From Cyanobium sp. FACHB-13342 (GTDB taxonomy: Bacteria; Cyanobacteriota; Cyanobacteriia; PCC-6307; Cyanobiaceae): a stretch of 64,000 nt of DNA. Shown here in pieces: positions 7,029 to 16,537 of the stretch. Location of the stretch: positions 372,001-436,000 of the forward strand of contig NZ_JACJRT010000008.1 of NCBI RefSeq assembly GCF_014697415.1. Direction: 5' to 3'. The notes below the pieces were generated by a model. The model made no database searches. It was not told the origin of the DNA and saw nothing but the letters and a program-made list of their open reading frames with translations. How positions within the stretch are numbered: position 1 is the stretch's first letter; every line of letters begins with the position of its first letter. Position numbers and translations under genes: made by a program.

Positions 7029-9020
7029 CTAAACCCTCAGGGCATCCAGCACGGAGCGGTCCTCGAGGGTGGAGGTGTCGCCACTCACCTCCTGGCCATC
7101 GGCCAGGGCCCGCAAAATCCGCCGCATGATCTTGCCACTGCGGGTCTTGGGCAGGGCATCGGTGAAGCGGATCTCATCGGGTTTGGCGATCGGGCCGATC
7201 TCCTTGGCCACATGGCTGCGCAGCTCGGCGATCAGGGCGTCATCGCCAAGGCGCCCGGCCTCCAGGGTCACAAAGGCCACGATCCCCTCCCCTTTGAGGT
7301 CGTCGGGCCGGCCCACCACCGCGGCTTCGGCCACGGTGGGGTGACTCACCAGCGCACTCTCGATTTCCATCGTGCCCAGGCGATGGCCGCTGACGTTGAT
7401 CACGTCATCCACCCGGCCCATCACCCAGAAGTAGCCGTCGGCATCGCGGCGGGCTCCATCGCCTGCAAAGTAGAGATGGCTGCCGTCAGCCGGGCGAATC
7501 TCCTCCCAGTAGCTCTTGCGGAACCGCTCCGGATCGCCGTGCACGGTGCGCATCATCCCGGGCCAAGGGCGGCGCACCGCCAGGTATCCACCCGAGTCTG
7601 CGGGTTGGGAGATGCCCTCCAGGTCGACCACGTCGGCTGCGATCCCCGGCAGGGGCAGGGTGCAGGATCCGGGCTTGGTGGGCGTGGCTCCCGGCAGGGG
7701 GCTGATCATCACCCCACCCGTTTCCGTCTGCCACCAGGTGTCGATCACCGGGCAGCGATCGCCGCCGATCACATCCCGGTACCACATCCAGGCCTCCGGA
7801 TTGATCGGCTCGCCCACGGTGCCGAGGATGCGCAGGGAGCCCATGTCGTACTGATCCGGCACCGCGCGGCCGCTCTTCATGAAGGCCCGGATCGCCGTGG
7901 GGGCCGTGTAGAAGATGGTGCAGCGGTGCTTCTGGATCACCTCCCAGAAGGCGCCGGGCTTGCTGGGGCGAGGGGCCCCCTCGTACATCACCGTGGTGGC
8001 GCCGTTGGAGAGCGGGCCGTACACGATGTAGCTGTGGCCCGTGATCCAGCCCACGTCGGCGGTGCACCAGTGAACGTCGTCTTCACGGAGATCGAAGATC
8101 CACTGGAAAGTGAGGTGGGCCCAGAGGTTGTAGCCGGCGGTGGTATGCACCACCCCCTTGGGCTTGCCGGTGGAGCCCGAGGTGTAGAGCACGAACAGGC
8201 GGTCCTCGCTGGCCATCGGTTCGGCCGCGCATGCAGCGCTCTGGTTCTCCACCAGCTCATGCCACCAGTGGTCGCGGCCGGCCGTCATGGCGCAGTCGCC
8301 GCCGGCTCCAGCCAGCCGCCGTACCACCAGCACATGCTCCACGGAGGGGGCCCCGCCACTGCTGCCCAGCGCCTCATCCACGGCGGGTTTCAAGGGCACC
8401 GGCTTGTCCTTGCGGAAGCCGCCATCGGCGGTGATCACCGCCTTGGCCTGGCCATCGATCAGCCGATCGCGCAGGGCATCGGCCGAGAAGCCGCCGAAGA
8501 CCACCGAGTGGGGGGCGCCGATGCGGGCACAGGCCAGCATGGCGATGGCGGCTTCGGGAACCATCGGCATGTAGAGGGCCACGAGGTCGCCCTTGCCAAT
8601 GCCGAGGACCTTGAGGGCATTGGCGGCCCTGCACACCTCCGCGTGCAGCTGGCGATAGGTGAAGCGGCGCGTATCGCCGGGTTCCCCTTCCCAAATGAGG
8701 GCCGTCTTCTCCGCACGCGGCCCATCCAGGTGGCGATCGAGGCAGTTGAAGCTGAGGTTGGTGGTGCCGCCCTCAAACCAGCGGGCAAAGGGTGGGTTGC
8801 TCCAATCGAGCACGGTGTGAAAGGGCTCGAACCAGTGGAGCTCACGGCGGGCCAGATCCCCCCAGAAGCCATCCGGATCGGCCTCGGCCTTGGCGCAGAG
8901 CTCCCGGTAAGCCTCCAGGGAGCCGATGCGGGCGCCAGCAGAGAGCTCAGCCGGAGGAGCAAACAACCGACCTTCCTGTAGCCCCGATTCGATCGTCACG
9001 CCCGAGGGGACATCAGACAT
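7029..9020 (-). CDS. acs: Acetyl-CoA synthetase (AMP-forming)
   Basis: A 663-residue enzyme that converts acetate, ATP and CoA to acetyl-CoA through acetyl-AMP. Visible motifs are [12 protein letters not shown] (P-loop), WWQTETGG (adenylate binding) and the C-terminal [11 protein letters not shown] with the catalytic lysine that is acetylated in bacterial Acs. Full length matches the family (about 650). The start at [14 protein letters not shown] is preferred because Acs proteins usually begin shortly before the conserved ES..QEGRLF segment; an ATG at 9050 would add 10 residues. It runs convergent to the GGDEF-EAL gene and divergent from the HAD phosphatase. Confidence 0.95.
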   Translation of the reverse strand: MSDVPSGVTIESGLQEGRLFAPPAELSAGARIGSLEAYRELCAKAEADPDGFWGDLARRELHWFEPFHTVLDWSNPPFARWFEGGTTNLSFNCLDRHLDGPRAEKTALIWEGEPGDTRRFTYRQLHAEVCRAANALKVLGIGKGDLVALYMPMVPEAAIAMLACARIGAPHSVVFGGFSADALRDRLIDGQAKAVITADGGFRKDKPVPLKPAVDEALGSSGGAPSVEHVLVVRRLAGAGGDCAMTAGRDHWWHELVENQSAACAAEPMASEDRLFVLYTSGSTGKPKGVVHTTAGYNLWAHLTFQWIFDLREDDVHWCTADVGWITGHSYIVYGPLSNGATTVMYEGAPRPSKPGAFWEVIQKHRCTIFYTAPTAIRAFMKSGRAVPDQYDMGSLRILGTVGEPINPEAWMWYRDVIGGDRCPVIDTWWQTETGGVMISPLPGATPTKPGSCTLPLPGIAADVVDLEGISQPADSGGYLAVRRPWPGMMRTVHGDPERFRKSYWEEIRPADGSHLYFAGDGARRDADGYFWVMGRVDDVINVSGHRLGTMEIESALVSHPTVAEAAVVGRPDDLKGEGIVAFVTLEAGRLGDDALIAELRSHVAKEIGPIAKPDEIRFTDALPKTRSGKIMRRILRALADGQEVSGDTSTLEDRSVLDALRV

Positions 9021-9146
9021 GGATCTGGGACGAGGGACTCCTTGCCCCATTCAACCGATCCCTGGCCAACGGCGCCGCCCGTGAACGGTGCTATGTCACA
9101 AGACGTGGGATGGCTCCGACCCCTGGCCTTGCTGCAGGATGGGCCC

Positions 9147-9803
9147 ATGGGCTCCCCTGCCGCCTGCCTGTTTGATCTCGACGGGGTCCTGCTCGACACC
9201 GAGCCCCTCCAGGCCCGAGCCTGGCAGGAGGCGGCGCGCCACTTCGGCTGTGATCTCAGCGCCAGCCAGCTGCTGGGCCTGCGGGGCCGGCGCCGGGGCG
9301 ATTGCGCCGAGCAGGTGTGCCTCTGGATCGAAACCGCCACGGGCGCGTCTCCAGAACGGGACGCCCTCCTGGCGGTGCGCCAGCCCCTCGCCGATCTGCT
9401 GCTGGCAGGAGCCGCTCCCATGCCAGGGGCAGAGGCCCTGGTTCAGAGCTGCCTTGAACGCGGCATCCCGATGGCCCTGGCCACCAGCAGCGCCAGGGAA
9501 GCGGTGGAACGCAAGGCCGCTCCCCACCCCTGGCTTGGCTTGATCACTGTGCGGGTGTACGGAGACGATCCGGAGCTGCGTGGTGGCAAGCCCTCACCCG
9601 ACCCCTTTCTGCTGGCCGCCGAGCGGCTCAGAACCGCGCCCCCGGACTGCTGGGCCTTTGAGGATTCCCAGGCGGGGATCCAGGCCGCGGTGACGGCCGG
9701 CTGCCGGGTCTTTGCCCTGGTGCCGGAGGAGGGGACGGGTACTGACTGGAGCGTTCCCGAGGGCGTGACCGTGCTGAGATCCCTGGAGGAGGTAACGCTG
9801 TGA
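9147..9803 (+). CDS. HAD-superfamily hydrolase (beta-phosphoglucomutase-like)
   Basis: A 218-residue protein of HAD subfamily IA. Motif I is FDLDGVLLDTEP (nucleophile Asp10, general acid Asp12), motif II the Ser/Thr of LATSS, motif III the Lys of GGKPSPDP, and motif IV FEDSQAG. The helical cap after motif I fits the phosphoglycolate phosphatase/beta-phosphoglucomutase group; the substrate cannot be told. ATG at 9147 is chosen because AGGA lies 7 bases upstream and the protein then begins right at the HAD core; an in-frame ATG at 9093 would add a GC-rich tail without similarity. It is convergent with sds, with a terminator between them. Confidence 0.85.
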   Translation: MGSPAACLFDLDGVLLDTEPLQARAWQEAARHFGCDLSASQLLGLRGRRRGDCAEQVCLWIETATGASPERDALLAVRQPLADLLLAGAAPMPGAEALVQSCLERGIPMALATSSAREAVERKAAPHPWLGLITVRVYGDDPELRGGKPSPDPFLLAAERLRTAPPDCWAFEDSQAGIQAAVTAGCRVFALVPEEGTGTDWSVPEGVTVLRSLEEVTL

Positions 9804-9819
9804 GCGAGGCGGCAGACGC

Positions 9820-9844
9820 AAAAAAGCGGCCGCACATGAGGCCG
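9820..9844 (-). terminator. Rho-independent terminator of the comB-sds run
   Basis: Read on the minus strand, a CGGCC/GGCCG stem with an 8-base loop is followed by C and six T residues, 12 bases after the sds stop. It would end the minus-strand transcript carrying murI and sds. The stem is short (5 bp) but all G-C. Confidence 0.6.
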
Positions 9845-9856
9845 ACGTTCAGCCCC

Positions 9857-10828
9857 TCAATACAGCCGGCTGAGCACGAAATCGGGTAGGCCCCGCAGGG
9901 CCCGGCTGGGCTCGGATGGAGCCAGCCAGTCGAGGGCGGCGGAAGCCTCCTTGGCAAAGCCTTCGGCCAGGGCACGGGAGCGGGGAATGGCCTCACAGCC
10001 CCGCACCAGCTCCAACGCCTGCTCCAGGTCTCCCTCCTGGCTGAACTCCCGTTCGATCAGACCGGCCAAGGCCGGGCGCTCCTGGAGGGCGTAAAGGGCC
10101 GGGGCCGTGAGATAGCCCGAAGCCAGGTCGCTGGCGGCCGGTTTACCCAGCTGCTGATCGCTGCCGGTGAAATCGAGGATGTCATCCACCACCTGGAAGG
10201 CCAGTCCCAACTGGCGCCCAAAGCGGTAGAGGTCATCGAGCTGCTGGGGCGCCAGACCGGTGAGCACGCCGGCGGCCCGGGCGCTGTTGGCGATCAGGGA
10301 GGCGGTTTTGCAGTAGCTCTTCTCGAGGTAGGTCTCGAAACTCTGGCCGGTGTCGTAGCGGAACAGGCCCTGCTTCACCTCGCCATCGGCCAGGTCCATG
10401 ATCACGCGGCTGAGCAGCTTCACCACCTCGAGATCATCGAGGTTGGCCAGGTGCCAACTGGCCTGGGCAAAGAGGAAGTCACCAGCCAGGACGGCCACCC
10501 GGTGGTTGAAGCGGCTGTGCACCGTGTCGACACCGCGGCGAGTGGCGGCCTCGTCCACCACGTCGTCATGGACCAGCGACGCCGTATGGATCATCTCGGT
10601 GATCTCGGCCAGGCGCCGGTGGCGCGGACCCAGTTCGCCGTCGGCATCCACCGCCCGGGACAGCAGCAACACGATGCCGGGGCGGAGGCGCTTGCCGCCT
10701 GCGGCAAACAAATGTTCAGCGGCGGCTTGGAGGATCGGGTGCCCGGCTCCGATCAAGCTGCGCAGGTCGGCCAGCAGGGCATCCAGGTCAGCCTCCACGG
10801 GCTGGAGCAGCTCTGCAACCGTTGCCAC
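9857..10828 (-). CDS. sds: Solanesyl/all-trans-polyprenyl diphosphate synthase
   Basis: A 323-residue trans-prenyltransferase that condenses isopentenyl diphosphate units to the long side chain used for plastoquinone. Both aspartate-rich motifs are present: VHDDVVDEAATRR (first) and VVDDILDF (second), plus the substrate segment GGKRLRPG. The GTG at 10828 is chosen because GGAGG lies 4 bases upstream and the protein then begins VATVAELLQPVEADL, as in cyanobacterial homologues; a longer frame to 10915 would overlap murI. A TAGGAT hexamer lies 20 bases upstream. It follows murI, with 32 bases between. Confidence 0.9.
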   Translation of the reverse strand: MATVAELLQPVEADLDALLADLRSLIGAGHPILQAAAEHLFAAGGKRLRPGIVLLLSRAVDADGELGPRHRRLAEITEMIHTASLVHDDVVDEAATRRGVDTVHSRFNHRVAVLAGDFLFAQASWHLANLDDLEVVKLLSRVIMDLADGEVKQGLFRYDTGQSFETYLEKSYCKTASLIANSARAAGVLTGLAPQQLDDLYRFGRQLGLAFQVVDDILDFTGSDQQLGKPAASDLASGYLTAPALYALQERPALAGLIEREFSQEGDLEQALELVRGCEAIPRSRALAEGFAKEASAALDWLAPSEPSRALRGLPDFVLSRLY

Positions 10829-10848
10829 ATCACCTCCGCCGTTGGGTG

Positions 10849-10854
10849 ATCCTA
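10849..10854 (-). promoter_or_regulatory. Candidate -10 element for sds
   Basis: TAGGAT on the minus strand lies 20 bases before the sds GTG and just after the murI stop. It matches the recurrent TAGGNT element of this window and could give sds its own transcript. Confidence 0.35.
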
Positions 10855-10860
10855 GAAGGC

Positions 10861-11676
10861 TCAACCCACCGACCGCAGGTCCACCCGCTCCACCGCGGGG
10901 CGGTATCCCAGCCAACGGCTGGCCCCATCAGCGAAGGCCTCCGCACAGCCACTCACGCAGACGCGGGTCCGATCAGCCGGGGGCACCACCGCCACCTCAG
11001 AGAGCTCCCCCTCCGGCATCCCCCCCATGCTGGCGAGCAGGGGACCCAGCCGTTTCACCGCCGATTCAGCCGGATCCACCAGCCGCACATGGGGGGGGAG
11101 CAGCTCCGTGAGCAGGGGGCGCAACATCGGGTAGTGGGTGCAGCCCAACACCACCGTGTCGACCCCGGCCGCCACCAAGGGGGCCAGATAGCCCCGGGCA
11201 GCCTCCTCCAGCTGCACGCTCTGCAGGTCGCCGGCCTCAATCAGGGGCACAAAGGCCGGACAGCCGATTTCCAGCACCTGGGCGTGGGGATGGCAGGCAT
11301 GGATGGCCCGTCGGTAGGCACCACTGGCCGCCGTAGCGCTGGTCGCGAGCACCCCGACGCGATCACTGCCGAGGTCGGCCGCCACACTGTCAATCAGCCC
11401 CACCACCGGCACCCCGGCTTCCGCCACCGCCACATCCAGGGCCAGGGCGTTGGAGGTGTTGCAGGCCATCACCAGCACGCCCACCTGCTGATGACGCAGC
11501 CAAGCCACCACCTCGGCGGCGATGGCGCGAATGTCGGCCACGCTGCGCTGGCCATAGGGCACCCGCGCGGTGTCACCCAGATACAGGCAGGAGGAGTGGG
11601 GATAGCGCTCCTGAAGCCGGCGCAACACCGTGAGGCCGCCTAGACCGCTGTCAAACAGGCCCACCAAGGCGCTCAT
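10861..11676 (-). CDS. murI: Glutamate racemase
   Basis: A 271-residue enzyme that makes D-glutamate for peptidoglycan. Both catalytic cysteines are in the expected motifs: VMACNTSNA (about residue 73) and LGCTHYPML (about residue 184). The N terminus VGLFDSGLGGLTVLRRL is diagnostic, with the Asp and Ser that bind substrate. Its ATG overlaps the stop of the upstream amidase gene by 4 bases (ATGA), so the two cell-wall genes are translationally coupled. Confidence 0.95.
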   Translation of the reverse strand: MSALVGLFDSGLGGLTVLRRLQERYPHSSCLYLGDTARVPYGQRSVADIRAIAAEVVAWLRHQQVGVLVMACNTSNALALDVAVAEAGVPVVGLIDSVAADLGSDRVGVLATSATAASGAYRRAIHACHPHAQVLEIGCPAFVPLIEAGDLQSVQLEEAARGYLAPLVAAGVDTVVLGCTHYPMLRPLLTELLPPHVRLVDPAESAVKRLGPLLASMGGMPEGELSEVAVVPPADRTRVCVSGCAEAFADGASRWLGYRPAVERVDLRSVG

Positions 11677-12776
11677 GGGCCCTCCTGCAGAAAATTGAGA
11701 ATCCCAGCCGACAGGGCCAGGGCCATGCGGCGGCGGAAATTCGGATCGGCCAGGCGACGGGAGTCGAGCTCCCCGGTGAGGAATCCCATCTCCACCAAGG
11801 CTGAGGGCATCACCGTGCGGCGGATGACGAAAAAGCGCCCCGTGCGCACCCCCCGGTCGGGACTGCCCGGGGAAATGGCCAGCTTCTGCTGATGCAGCGC
11901 GGCAGCAAGCCGGCGGGAACGGCTGCTGCCGCCCTCGAAATAGAAGGTCTCAATGCCGTTCACATCCGGGCGGGCCATGCTCAGGGCATTGGCGTGAACG
12001 CTGACAAACAGATCGGCCCCGCTGCTGTTGGCCAGGGACACCCGGGGCGGCAGGTCCACATCCACCTCGGAGGTGCGGGTCATCAGCACCTGCACGCCGC
12101 GGGCCTGCAGCAGCTGGGCCATCTGCAGGCAGACATCCAGCACCACATCCGTTTCCCGCAGTCCGCCGATGCCGACGGCCCCGGGATCGGGACCGCCATG
12201 GCCGGGATCGATCACCACCTTGAACCGTCCCCGGGGCACCACCGGCAAGCCATCGGCCGACAGGGGTGCGGTGGCGGTGGGGAAGCTGGTCTGACGGTCG
12301 GGCAGGTCCCGGCTGACCGCATCGAGATCCCCCTCCCCGATACCCGCACCGGCCTGGATGGCCAACCCGGGCAGCTCCATGCGCCAACGGTCGCGGGCGG
12401 TGCCCACCAGCTTCAGGCCGGCGGGATCCAGCTGGGTGCCCGGGGCAAACTCGAGCACCAGCCGGGTGGTGAAGCCATCGGGCCGGCCGATGCGCACCTC
12501 GCGCAGGGCACCGCTGCCAGGCACGCTGCGGGTCCGGGACGGGGCTCCCGGCAGATCCACCCAGACCCGCGGGCCTCGCAGGGCCGTCCCAGCTTCAAAA
12601 AAGGCCTGCGGACGGATATCCAGGCTGGTGCGCAGCTCGAGCTGGCCGGCCCGGGTGATCCGCCAGGCCGCCAGGGACGAAGCCCACGTTGGCAGTGCGG
12701 CGAACACCACGGTGAGGGCCGCCAGCACGGAGGTCCACGGCAGGCGACCCAGCCTGATTCCGACAGCCCAGCGCAT
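11673..12776 (-). CDS. N-acetylmuramoyl-L-alanine amidase (AMIN + Amidase_3)
   Basis: A 367-residue exported cell-wall hydrolase. It begins with an N-terminal hydrophobic signal (about residues 12-32, ending near TWASS). An AMIN-type beta domain (about 40-150) for envelope targeting comes next, then a zinc amidase domain (about 180-365) that cuts the bond between muramic acid and the stem peptide. Zinc and catalytic residues are visible in DPGHGGPDPG, LRETD, FVSVHANA and VEMGFLTG. It resembles AmiC, which in cyanobacteria helps daughter-cell separation. ATG at 12776 is chosen because it gives a proper signal peptide and lies 8 bases after the nitrilase stop; a longer frame would overlap nitrilase. 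Confidence 0.9.
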   Translation of the reverse strand: MRWAVGIRLGRLPWTSVLAALTVVFAALPTWASSLAAWRITRAGQLELRTSLDIRPQAFFEAGTALRGPRVWVDLPGAPSRTRSVPGSGALREVRIGRPDGFTTRLVLEFAPGTQLDPAGLKLVGTARDRWRMELPGLAIQAGAGIGEGDLDAVSRDLPDRQTSFPTATAPLSADGLPVVPRGRFKVVIDPGHGGPDPGAVGIGGLRETDVVLDVCLQMAQLLQARGVQVLMTRTSEVDVDLPPRVSLANSSGADLFVSVHANALSMARPDVNGIETFYFEGGSSRSRRLAAALHQQKLAISPGSPDRGVRTGRFFVIRRTVMPSALVEMGFLTGELDSRRLADPNFRRRMALALSAGILNFLQEGP

Positions 12777-12784
12777 CGGGAGGG

Positions 12785-13603
12785 TCAGAACAGGGCCGGC
12801 CGGCGGTGCTGCAGGCTGGGCATCTGGGCTCGGACCCGCTTGGCATGGCCAGGATCCACCGGAGCCACTGCCAAACCCACCCCCACACCGGCATCGGCCA
12901 GAACCGTGCCCCACGGGTCGATCACCAGGGCATGGCCATGGCTTTGGCGACGCCCGTAGTGCAGGCCCGTCTGGGCAGGAGCCACCACATAGGCCGTGTT
13001 TTCAATGGCCCGGGCCTGAAGCAGGACCTGCCAGTGATCCTTGCCCGTGAAGGCGGTGAAGGCCGCAGGCACCATCAGCACATCCACGCCAGCTTCAGCG
13101 AGATGGCGGTAGAGCTCCGGGAAGCGCACGTCGTAGCAAATGGAGAGGCCGATCCGCCCCAGGCCAGGCACCTCGACCACCGGGGGCAACTGGTCGCCGG
13201 GCTTGACGGTGGCCGATTCCCGGTAGGTGTTGCCGTCCGGCAGGTCGACATCGAACAGGTGGATTTTGTCGTACTGGGCCAGAAGCTGACCCTCCGTACT
13301 CACCAGCTCGGCGCGGTTGAAGGTCTGGCCAGGACCAGCGGGAACCGGGAACCCCCCACCCAGCAGGGTGACCTGGTAACGCCGCGCCATGGTGACCAGG
13401 AAGCGGCTGCAGCGCTCCGCCAGGGACGGGGCCAGCTCCAGCCGCCGCTCGTCATCACCCATGAAGGCGAAGTTCTCCGGCAGACCCACCAACTCGGCAC
13501 CGCGGCGGGCGGCGAGCTCAATCTGCTCCTCAGCAGCGGCGAAGTTCCGATCCGGATCCGGCGTGCTGGTGAGTTGCACAGCTGCCGCCAGAAAACTCCC
13601 CAC
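12785..13603 (-). CDS. Carbon-nitrogen hydrolase (nitrilase superfamily, Nit1/Nit2-like)
   Basis: A 272-residue protein with the full nitrilase triad: Glu in GLPENFAF, Lys in QYDKIHLFDVD and Cys in SICYDVRFPELYR. The DVDLPDG...YRES stretch fits the Nit branch, whose members remove deaminated glutathione or omega-amides, so a metabolite-repair role is likely. The GTG at 13603 gives the usual length; the frame stays open to a TTG at 13669, only 5 bases after the comB stop, so a longer product is possible. It sits between comB and the amidase in a minus-strand operon. Confidence 0.85.
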   Translation of the reverse strand: MGSFLAAAVQLTSTPDPDRNFAAAEEQIELAARRGAELVGLPENFAFMGDDERRLELAPSLAERCSRFLVTMARRYQVTLLGGGFPVPAGPGQTFNRAELVSTEGQLLAQYDKIHLFDVDLPDGNTYRESATVKPGDQLPPVVEVPGLGRIGLSICYDVRFPELYRHLAEAGVDVLMVPAAFTAFTGKDHWQVLLQARAIENTAYVVAPAQTGLHYGRRQSHGHALVIDPWGTVLADAGVGVGLAVAPVDPGHAKRVRAQMPSLQHRRPALF

Positions 13604-13674
13604 CGACTGCCCAAAGCGAACCGGCGAACTGTAGGGGAGCTGCCAAGGAACGCCAGAGGGCAGCCACAAAGCCC

Positions 13675-14430
13675 TCAGCTGGCCTTGAGCACGCCGGGCT
13701 CGGCCTGGAAAGGCACGATCTGCAGGCTGTCGACGGCGGCGCAGCAGGCGAAATCAGCGTCGTGGTTGCCCAGCCCGATCAGGCGCTGACCATGGCTGGC
13801 GGCCCGCAGACAGGTTTCGGTGTCAAGGTGCCACTGTTGCCAGAGGGCCAGGGCGGCCAGCATCTCGTCGTTGCCAAAACGGACACCGATGTGGGGGGCG
13901 ACCGCCATCTCCATGGCAGCGGATGCGACCGCCCCAGCCGCCAGGCTGTCTTCCAGGGAGTAATCGCCTTCCCAGCCACTGCCGACAATCCACACCCGCT
14001 TGCAGTCCTGATCCAGCAGGCGCCTGGCCACGGCGCTGCGGTTGGGCAGGCAGGCGGTGAGCAGCAGGGGGACCGATCGCACCGCCGCGAGGGAGCGGGT
14101 GCCGTTGGTGGTGCTCATGAAGATGCGCTTGGCCCCCACCACCTCTGGGGTAACGGCCAAGGGGGAATTGCCCAGGTCGTAGCCCTCCACCCGCTGGCCG
14201 CCCCGCTCACCGGCCCGCAGCCGCCGCTCGGCGGGCCAGGCCGCTGCCGCTGCCTCGAGTTCATCGAGGGTCGCGAAGGCCTCAACCGCCTCGGCACCGT
14301 TGTGCAGCGACCAGGCGATGGTGGTGGTGGCACGCAGCACATCGATCACCACGGCGGCATCGGGGCCGCCCTCGGCCACGGACACCACCGGGGGAACCGC
14401 CTCAGAGGTGTGGAAGTAGGAAAGTTGCAC
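13675..14430 (-). CDS. comB: 2-phosphosulfolactate phosphatase family protein
   Basis: A 251-residue protein starting with GTG and matching the ComB family in length and conserved segments ([20 protein letters not shown] near the N terminus, [11 protein letters not shown] in the middle, [18 protein letters not shown]). Family members hydrolyse 2-phosphosulfolactate in coenzyme M synthesis in archaea. Cyanobacteria widely carry a homologue but are not known to make coenzyme M, so sulfolactate formation or another phosphatase role is possible. It is the first gene of a minus-strand run and is divergent from ubiD, with 53 bases between the starts. Confidence 0.88.
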   Translation of the reverse strand: MQLSYFHTSEAVPPVVSVAEGGPDAAVVIDVLRATTTIAWSLHNGAEAVEAFATLDELEAAAAAWPAERRLRAGERGGQRVEGYDLGNSPLAVTPEVVGAKRIFMSTTNGTRSLAAVRSVPLLLTACLPNRSAVARRLLDQDCKRVWIVGSGWEGDYSLEDSLAAGAVASAAMEMAVAPHIGVRFGNDEMLAALALWQQWHLDTETCLRAASHGQRLIGLGNHDADFACCAAVDSLQIVPFQAEPGVLKAS

Positions 14431-14483
14431 GGCCGCGGCTGGCTGTTGGGGTGCGTCACAGTAGGCACCGCAGGGCTGGACAG

Positions 14484-16049
14484 ATGGGCGGCAAGGGAAT
14501 CAGCAACGCTTCGCGCCGGGATCTGCGGGGATTTCTGGAGGTGCTGGAACAGCGGGGGCGGCTGCGACGGATCACAGCCCCGGTCGACCCGGACCTCGAG
14601 CTGGCGGCCATCGCCGATCGCGTGCTGAGCCTGGGGGGACCGGCCCTGCTGTTCGAAAACGTGATCGGCAGCACCATGCCCTTGGCGGTGAATCTGCTGG
14701 GCACCCAGGAGCGGGTGCTGTGGAGCATGGGCATGGAGCGGGCCGAGGAGCTCGAAGCCCTGGGCGAGCGGCTGGCCCTGCTGCAGCAGCCCCGCCCGCC
14801 CAAGGGGGCCCGCGAGGCCGTGCGCTTTGGCTCGGTGCTGCTGGATGTGCTCAAGGCCCGCCCCGATCTCGACCTCATGCCCCCCTGCCACCAGCAGGTG
14901 TTCAAGGGGGATCAGGTGAACCTGGATGCCCTACCCCTCCTGCGTCCCTGGCCCGGGGATGGGGGCCGGATCATCACCCTGGGGCTGGTGATCACCAAAG
15001 ACCCGGAAACCGGCACCCCGAACGTGGGTGTCTACCGGCTGCAGCAGCAATCGGTGAACACCATGACCGTGCACTGGTTGAGCGTGCGCGGCGGTGCCCG
15101 GCACCTGCGCAAGGCGGCGGCCATGGGCAAAAAGCTGGAGATCGCCATTGCCATCGGGGTGCATCCCCTGCTGGTGATGGCCGCTGCCACCCCGATCCCC
15201 GTGCAGCTCAGCGAGTGGTTGTTTGCCGGTCTCTATGCCGGCGAAGGGGTGCGCCTGGCCAAGTGCAAGACCGTGAACCTCGAGGTGCCCAGCCACAGCG
15301 AGGTGGTGCTGGAGGGCACCATCACCCCGGGAGAGGAGCTCGCCGATGGCCCCTTCGGCGATCACATGGGCTTTTACGGCGGCGTCGAAGACTCCCCGCT
15401 GGTGCACATCCAGTGCGTCACCCAGCGCCGGAACCCAATTTACTTCACCACCTTCAGCGGGCGGCCGCCGAAGGAGGACGCGATGCTCGCCATCGCCCTA
15501 AACCGCATCTACACGCCGATCCTGCGCCAGCAGATCCCCGAAATCGTCGACTTTTTCCTGCCGATGGAGGGGCTCAGCTACAAGCTGGCCGTGATCGCCA
15601 TCGACAAGGCCTACCCCGGCCAGGCCAAGCGCGCCGCCATGGCCTTCTGGAGCGCCCTGCCCCAATTCACTTACACCAAATTCGTGGTGGTGGTTGATCA
15701 GACCATCAACATCCGCGATCCCCGCCAGGTGATCTGGGCCATCAGTGCCCAAGTGGATCCGCAGCGCGATCTCTTCGTCCTGGAGGACACCCCCTTCGAC
15801 AGCCTCGACTTCGCCAGCGAACGCCTTGGGCTGGGGGGCCGGTTGGCGATCGATGCCACCACCAAAGTGGGACCGGAGAAGCGCCACGAATGGGGGGAAC
15901 CGCTGCGTCGCCCCGCCGAGCTGGAGGCACGCATCGATGGCCGCTGGGCCGAACTGGGCCTGGCCGACCTCGGGGGCCAGGCCCCCGATCCGGCCTTGTT
16001 TGGCTACACCCTCGAGTATGTGCTGGAGCGGCTGGCGGCGCGGGCCTGA
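14484..16049 (+). CDS. ubiD: UbiD-family decarboxylase
   Basis: A 521-residue prenylated-FMN-dependent decarboxylase. Family segments are clear throughout: [54 protein letters not shown] and [11 protein letters not shown]. In cyanobacteria the enzyme decarboxylates 4-hydroxy-3-polyprenylbenzoate on the way to plastoquinone, which fits the presence of sds 4 kb away. ATG at 14484 is chosen as the first start that gives the normal UbiD N terminus. Its stop overlaps the Rrf2 gene start by one base (TGATG). Confidence 0.93.
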   Translation: MGGKGISNASRRDLRGFLEVLEQRGRLRRITAPVDPDLELAAIADRVLSLGGPALLFENVIGSTMPLAVNLLGTQERVLWSMGMERAEELEALGERLALLQQPRPPKGAREAVRFGSVLLDVLKARPDLDLMPPCHQQVFKGDQVNLDALPLLRPWPGDGGRIITLGLVITKDPETGTPNVGVYRLQQQSVNTMTVHWLSVRGGARHLRKAAAMGKKLEIAIAIGVHPLLVMAAATPIPVQLSEWLFAGLYAGEGVRLAKCKTVNLEVPSHSEVVLEGTITPGEELADGPFGDHMGFYGGVEDSPLVHIQCVTQRRNPIYFTTFSGRPPKEDAMLAIALNRIYTPILRQQIPEIVDFFLPMEGLSYKLAVIAIDKAYPGQAKRAAMAFWSALPQFTYTKFVVVVDQTINIRDPRQVIWAISAQVDPQRDLFVLEDTPFDSLDFASERLGLGGRLAIDATTKVGPEKRHEWGEPLRRPAELEARIDGRWAELGLADLGGQAPDPALFGYTLEYVLERLAARA

Positions 16050-16492
16050 TGCTGCGTAAAAGTGGAATCCAGGCCCTCAAGGCCCTGCTCGAACTGGCCC
16101 AGGACCCGGCCCAGTGGCGGTCCGCCCAGGAGCTGGCCGAGGCCCAGCAACTTCCCGCCGCCATGGTGGAACAGTTGCTGCTGCGTCTGCGCCGTGCCCA
16201 GCTGGTGGAGGCCCGGCGGGGGCGCCACGGCGGCTACCGGCTGGCTCGGGCCGCGCGCCAGATCGTCCTGACGGAGGTGCTGGCTGCGGCCGCGGTGGCG
16301 CCAGCCGCTGAACCCGCTGGCCTGAACGAGGCCGACAACCGGCCCATTGACCAGGTCACCGCAGCCCTGGAACAGCGGCTGGCCAGAAGCATCACCCAGA
16401 TGCTGGCCGAACTCACCCTGGAGGATCTGCTCTTCGATCTGCGCAGTGCTGAGGCCAGCCTGGAGGAGGACGGCGGGCTGATGCTGGGGTGA
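16049..16492 (+). CDS. Rrf2-family transcriptional regulator without cysteines
   Basis: A 147-residue protein with a winged helix-turn-helix (about residues 1-80: LRKSGIQALKALLELA...RRGRHGGYRLAR) typical of Rrf2, followed by a dimerisation helix. Iron-sulfur Rrf2 proteins such as IscR use three cysteines; this sequence has none, so it is not an Fe-S sensor. The closest functional type may be the cyanobacterial Rrf2 regulators linked to iron or redox response, but that is inference. It is translationally coupled to ubiD and lies 45 bases upstream of aroA. Confidence 0.85.
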   Translation: MLRKSGIQALKALLELAQDPAQWRSAQELAEAQQLPAAMVEQLLLRLRRAQLVEARRGRHGGYRLARAARQIVLTEVLAAAAVAPAAEPAGLNEADNRPIDQVTAALEQRLARSITQMLAELTLEDLLFDLRSAEASLEEDGGLMLG

Positions 16493-16506
16493 TCCAACGG
16501 CCTCCA

Positions 16507-16512
16507 TAGGAT
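16507..16512 (+). promoter_or_regulatory. Candidate -10 element for aroA
   Basis: TAGGAT lies 25 bases before the aroA TTG start in a 45-base gap. No convincing -35 box is seen. Confidence 0.4.
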
Positions 16513-16537
16513 CGGGGCCACCCATTCCCCCTTCGTC

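Noticed and set aside
6849-8981. A 710-codon open frame on the plus strand antisense to acs
   Set aside because: It mirrors the acs codons on the other strand, has His/Gly/Gln-rich composition typical of a GC-rich shadow frame, and shows no domain.
11941-12000. Possible plus-strand gene across the amidase
   Set aside because: The forward frame is a mirror of the amidase domain, whose zinc motifs on the minus strand are decisive.
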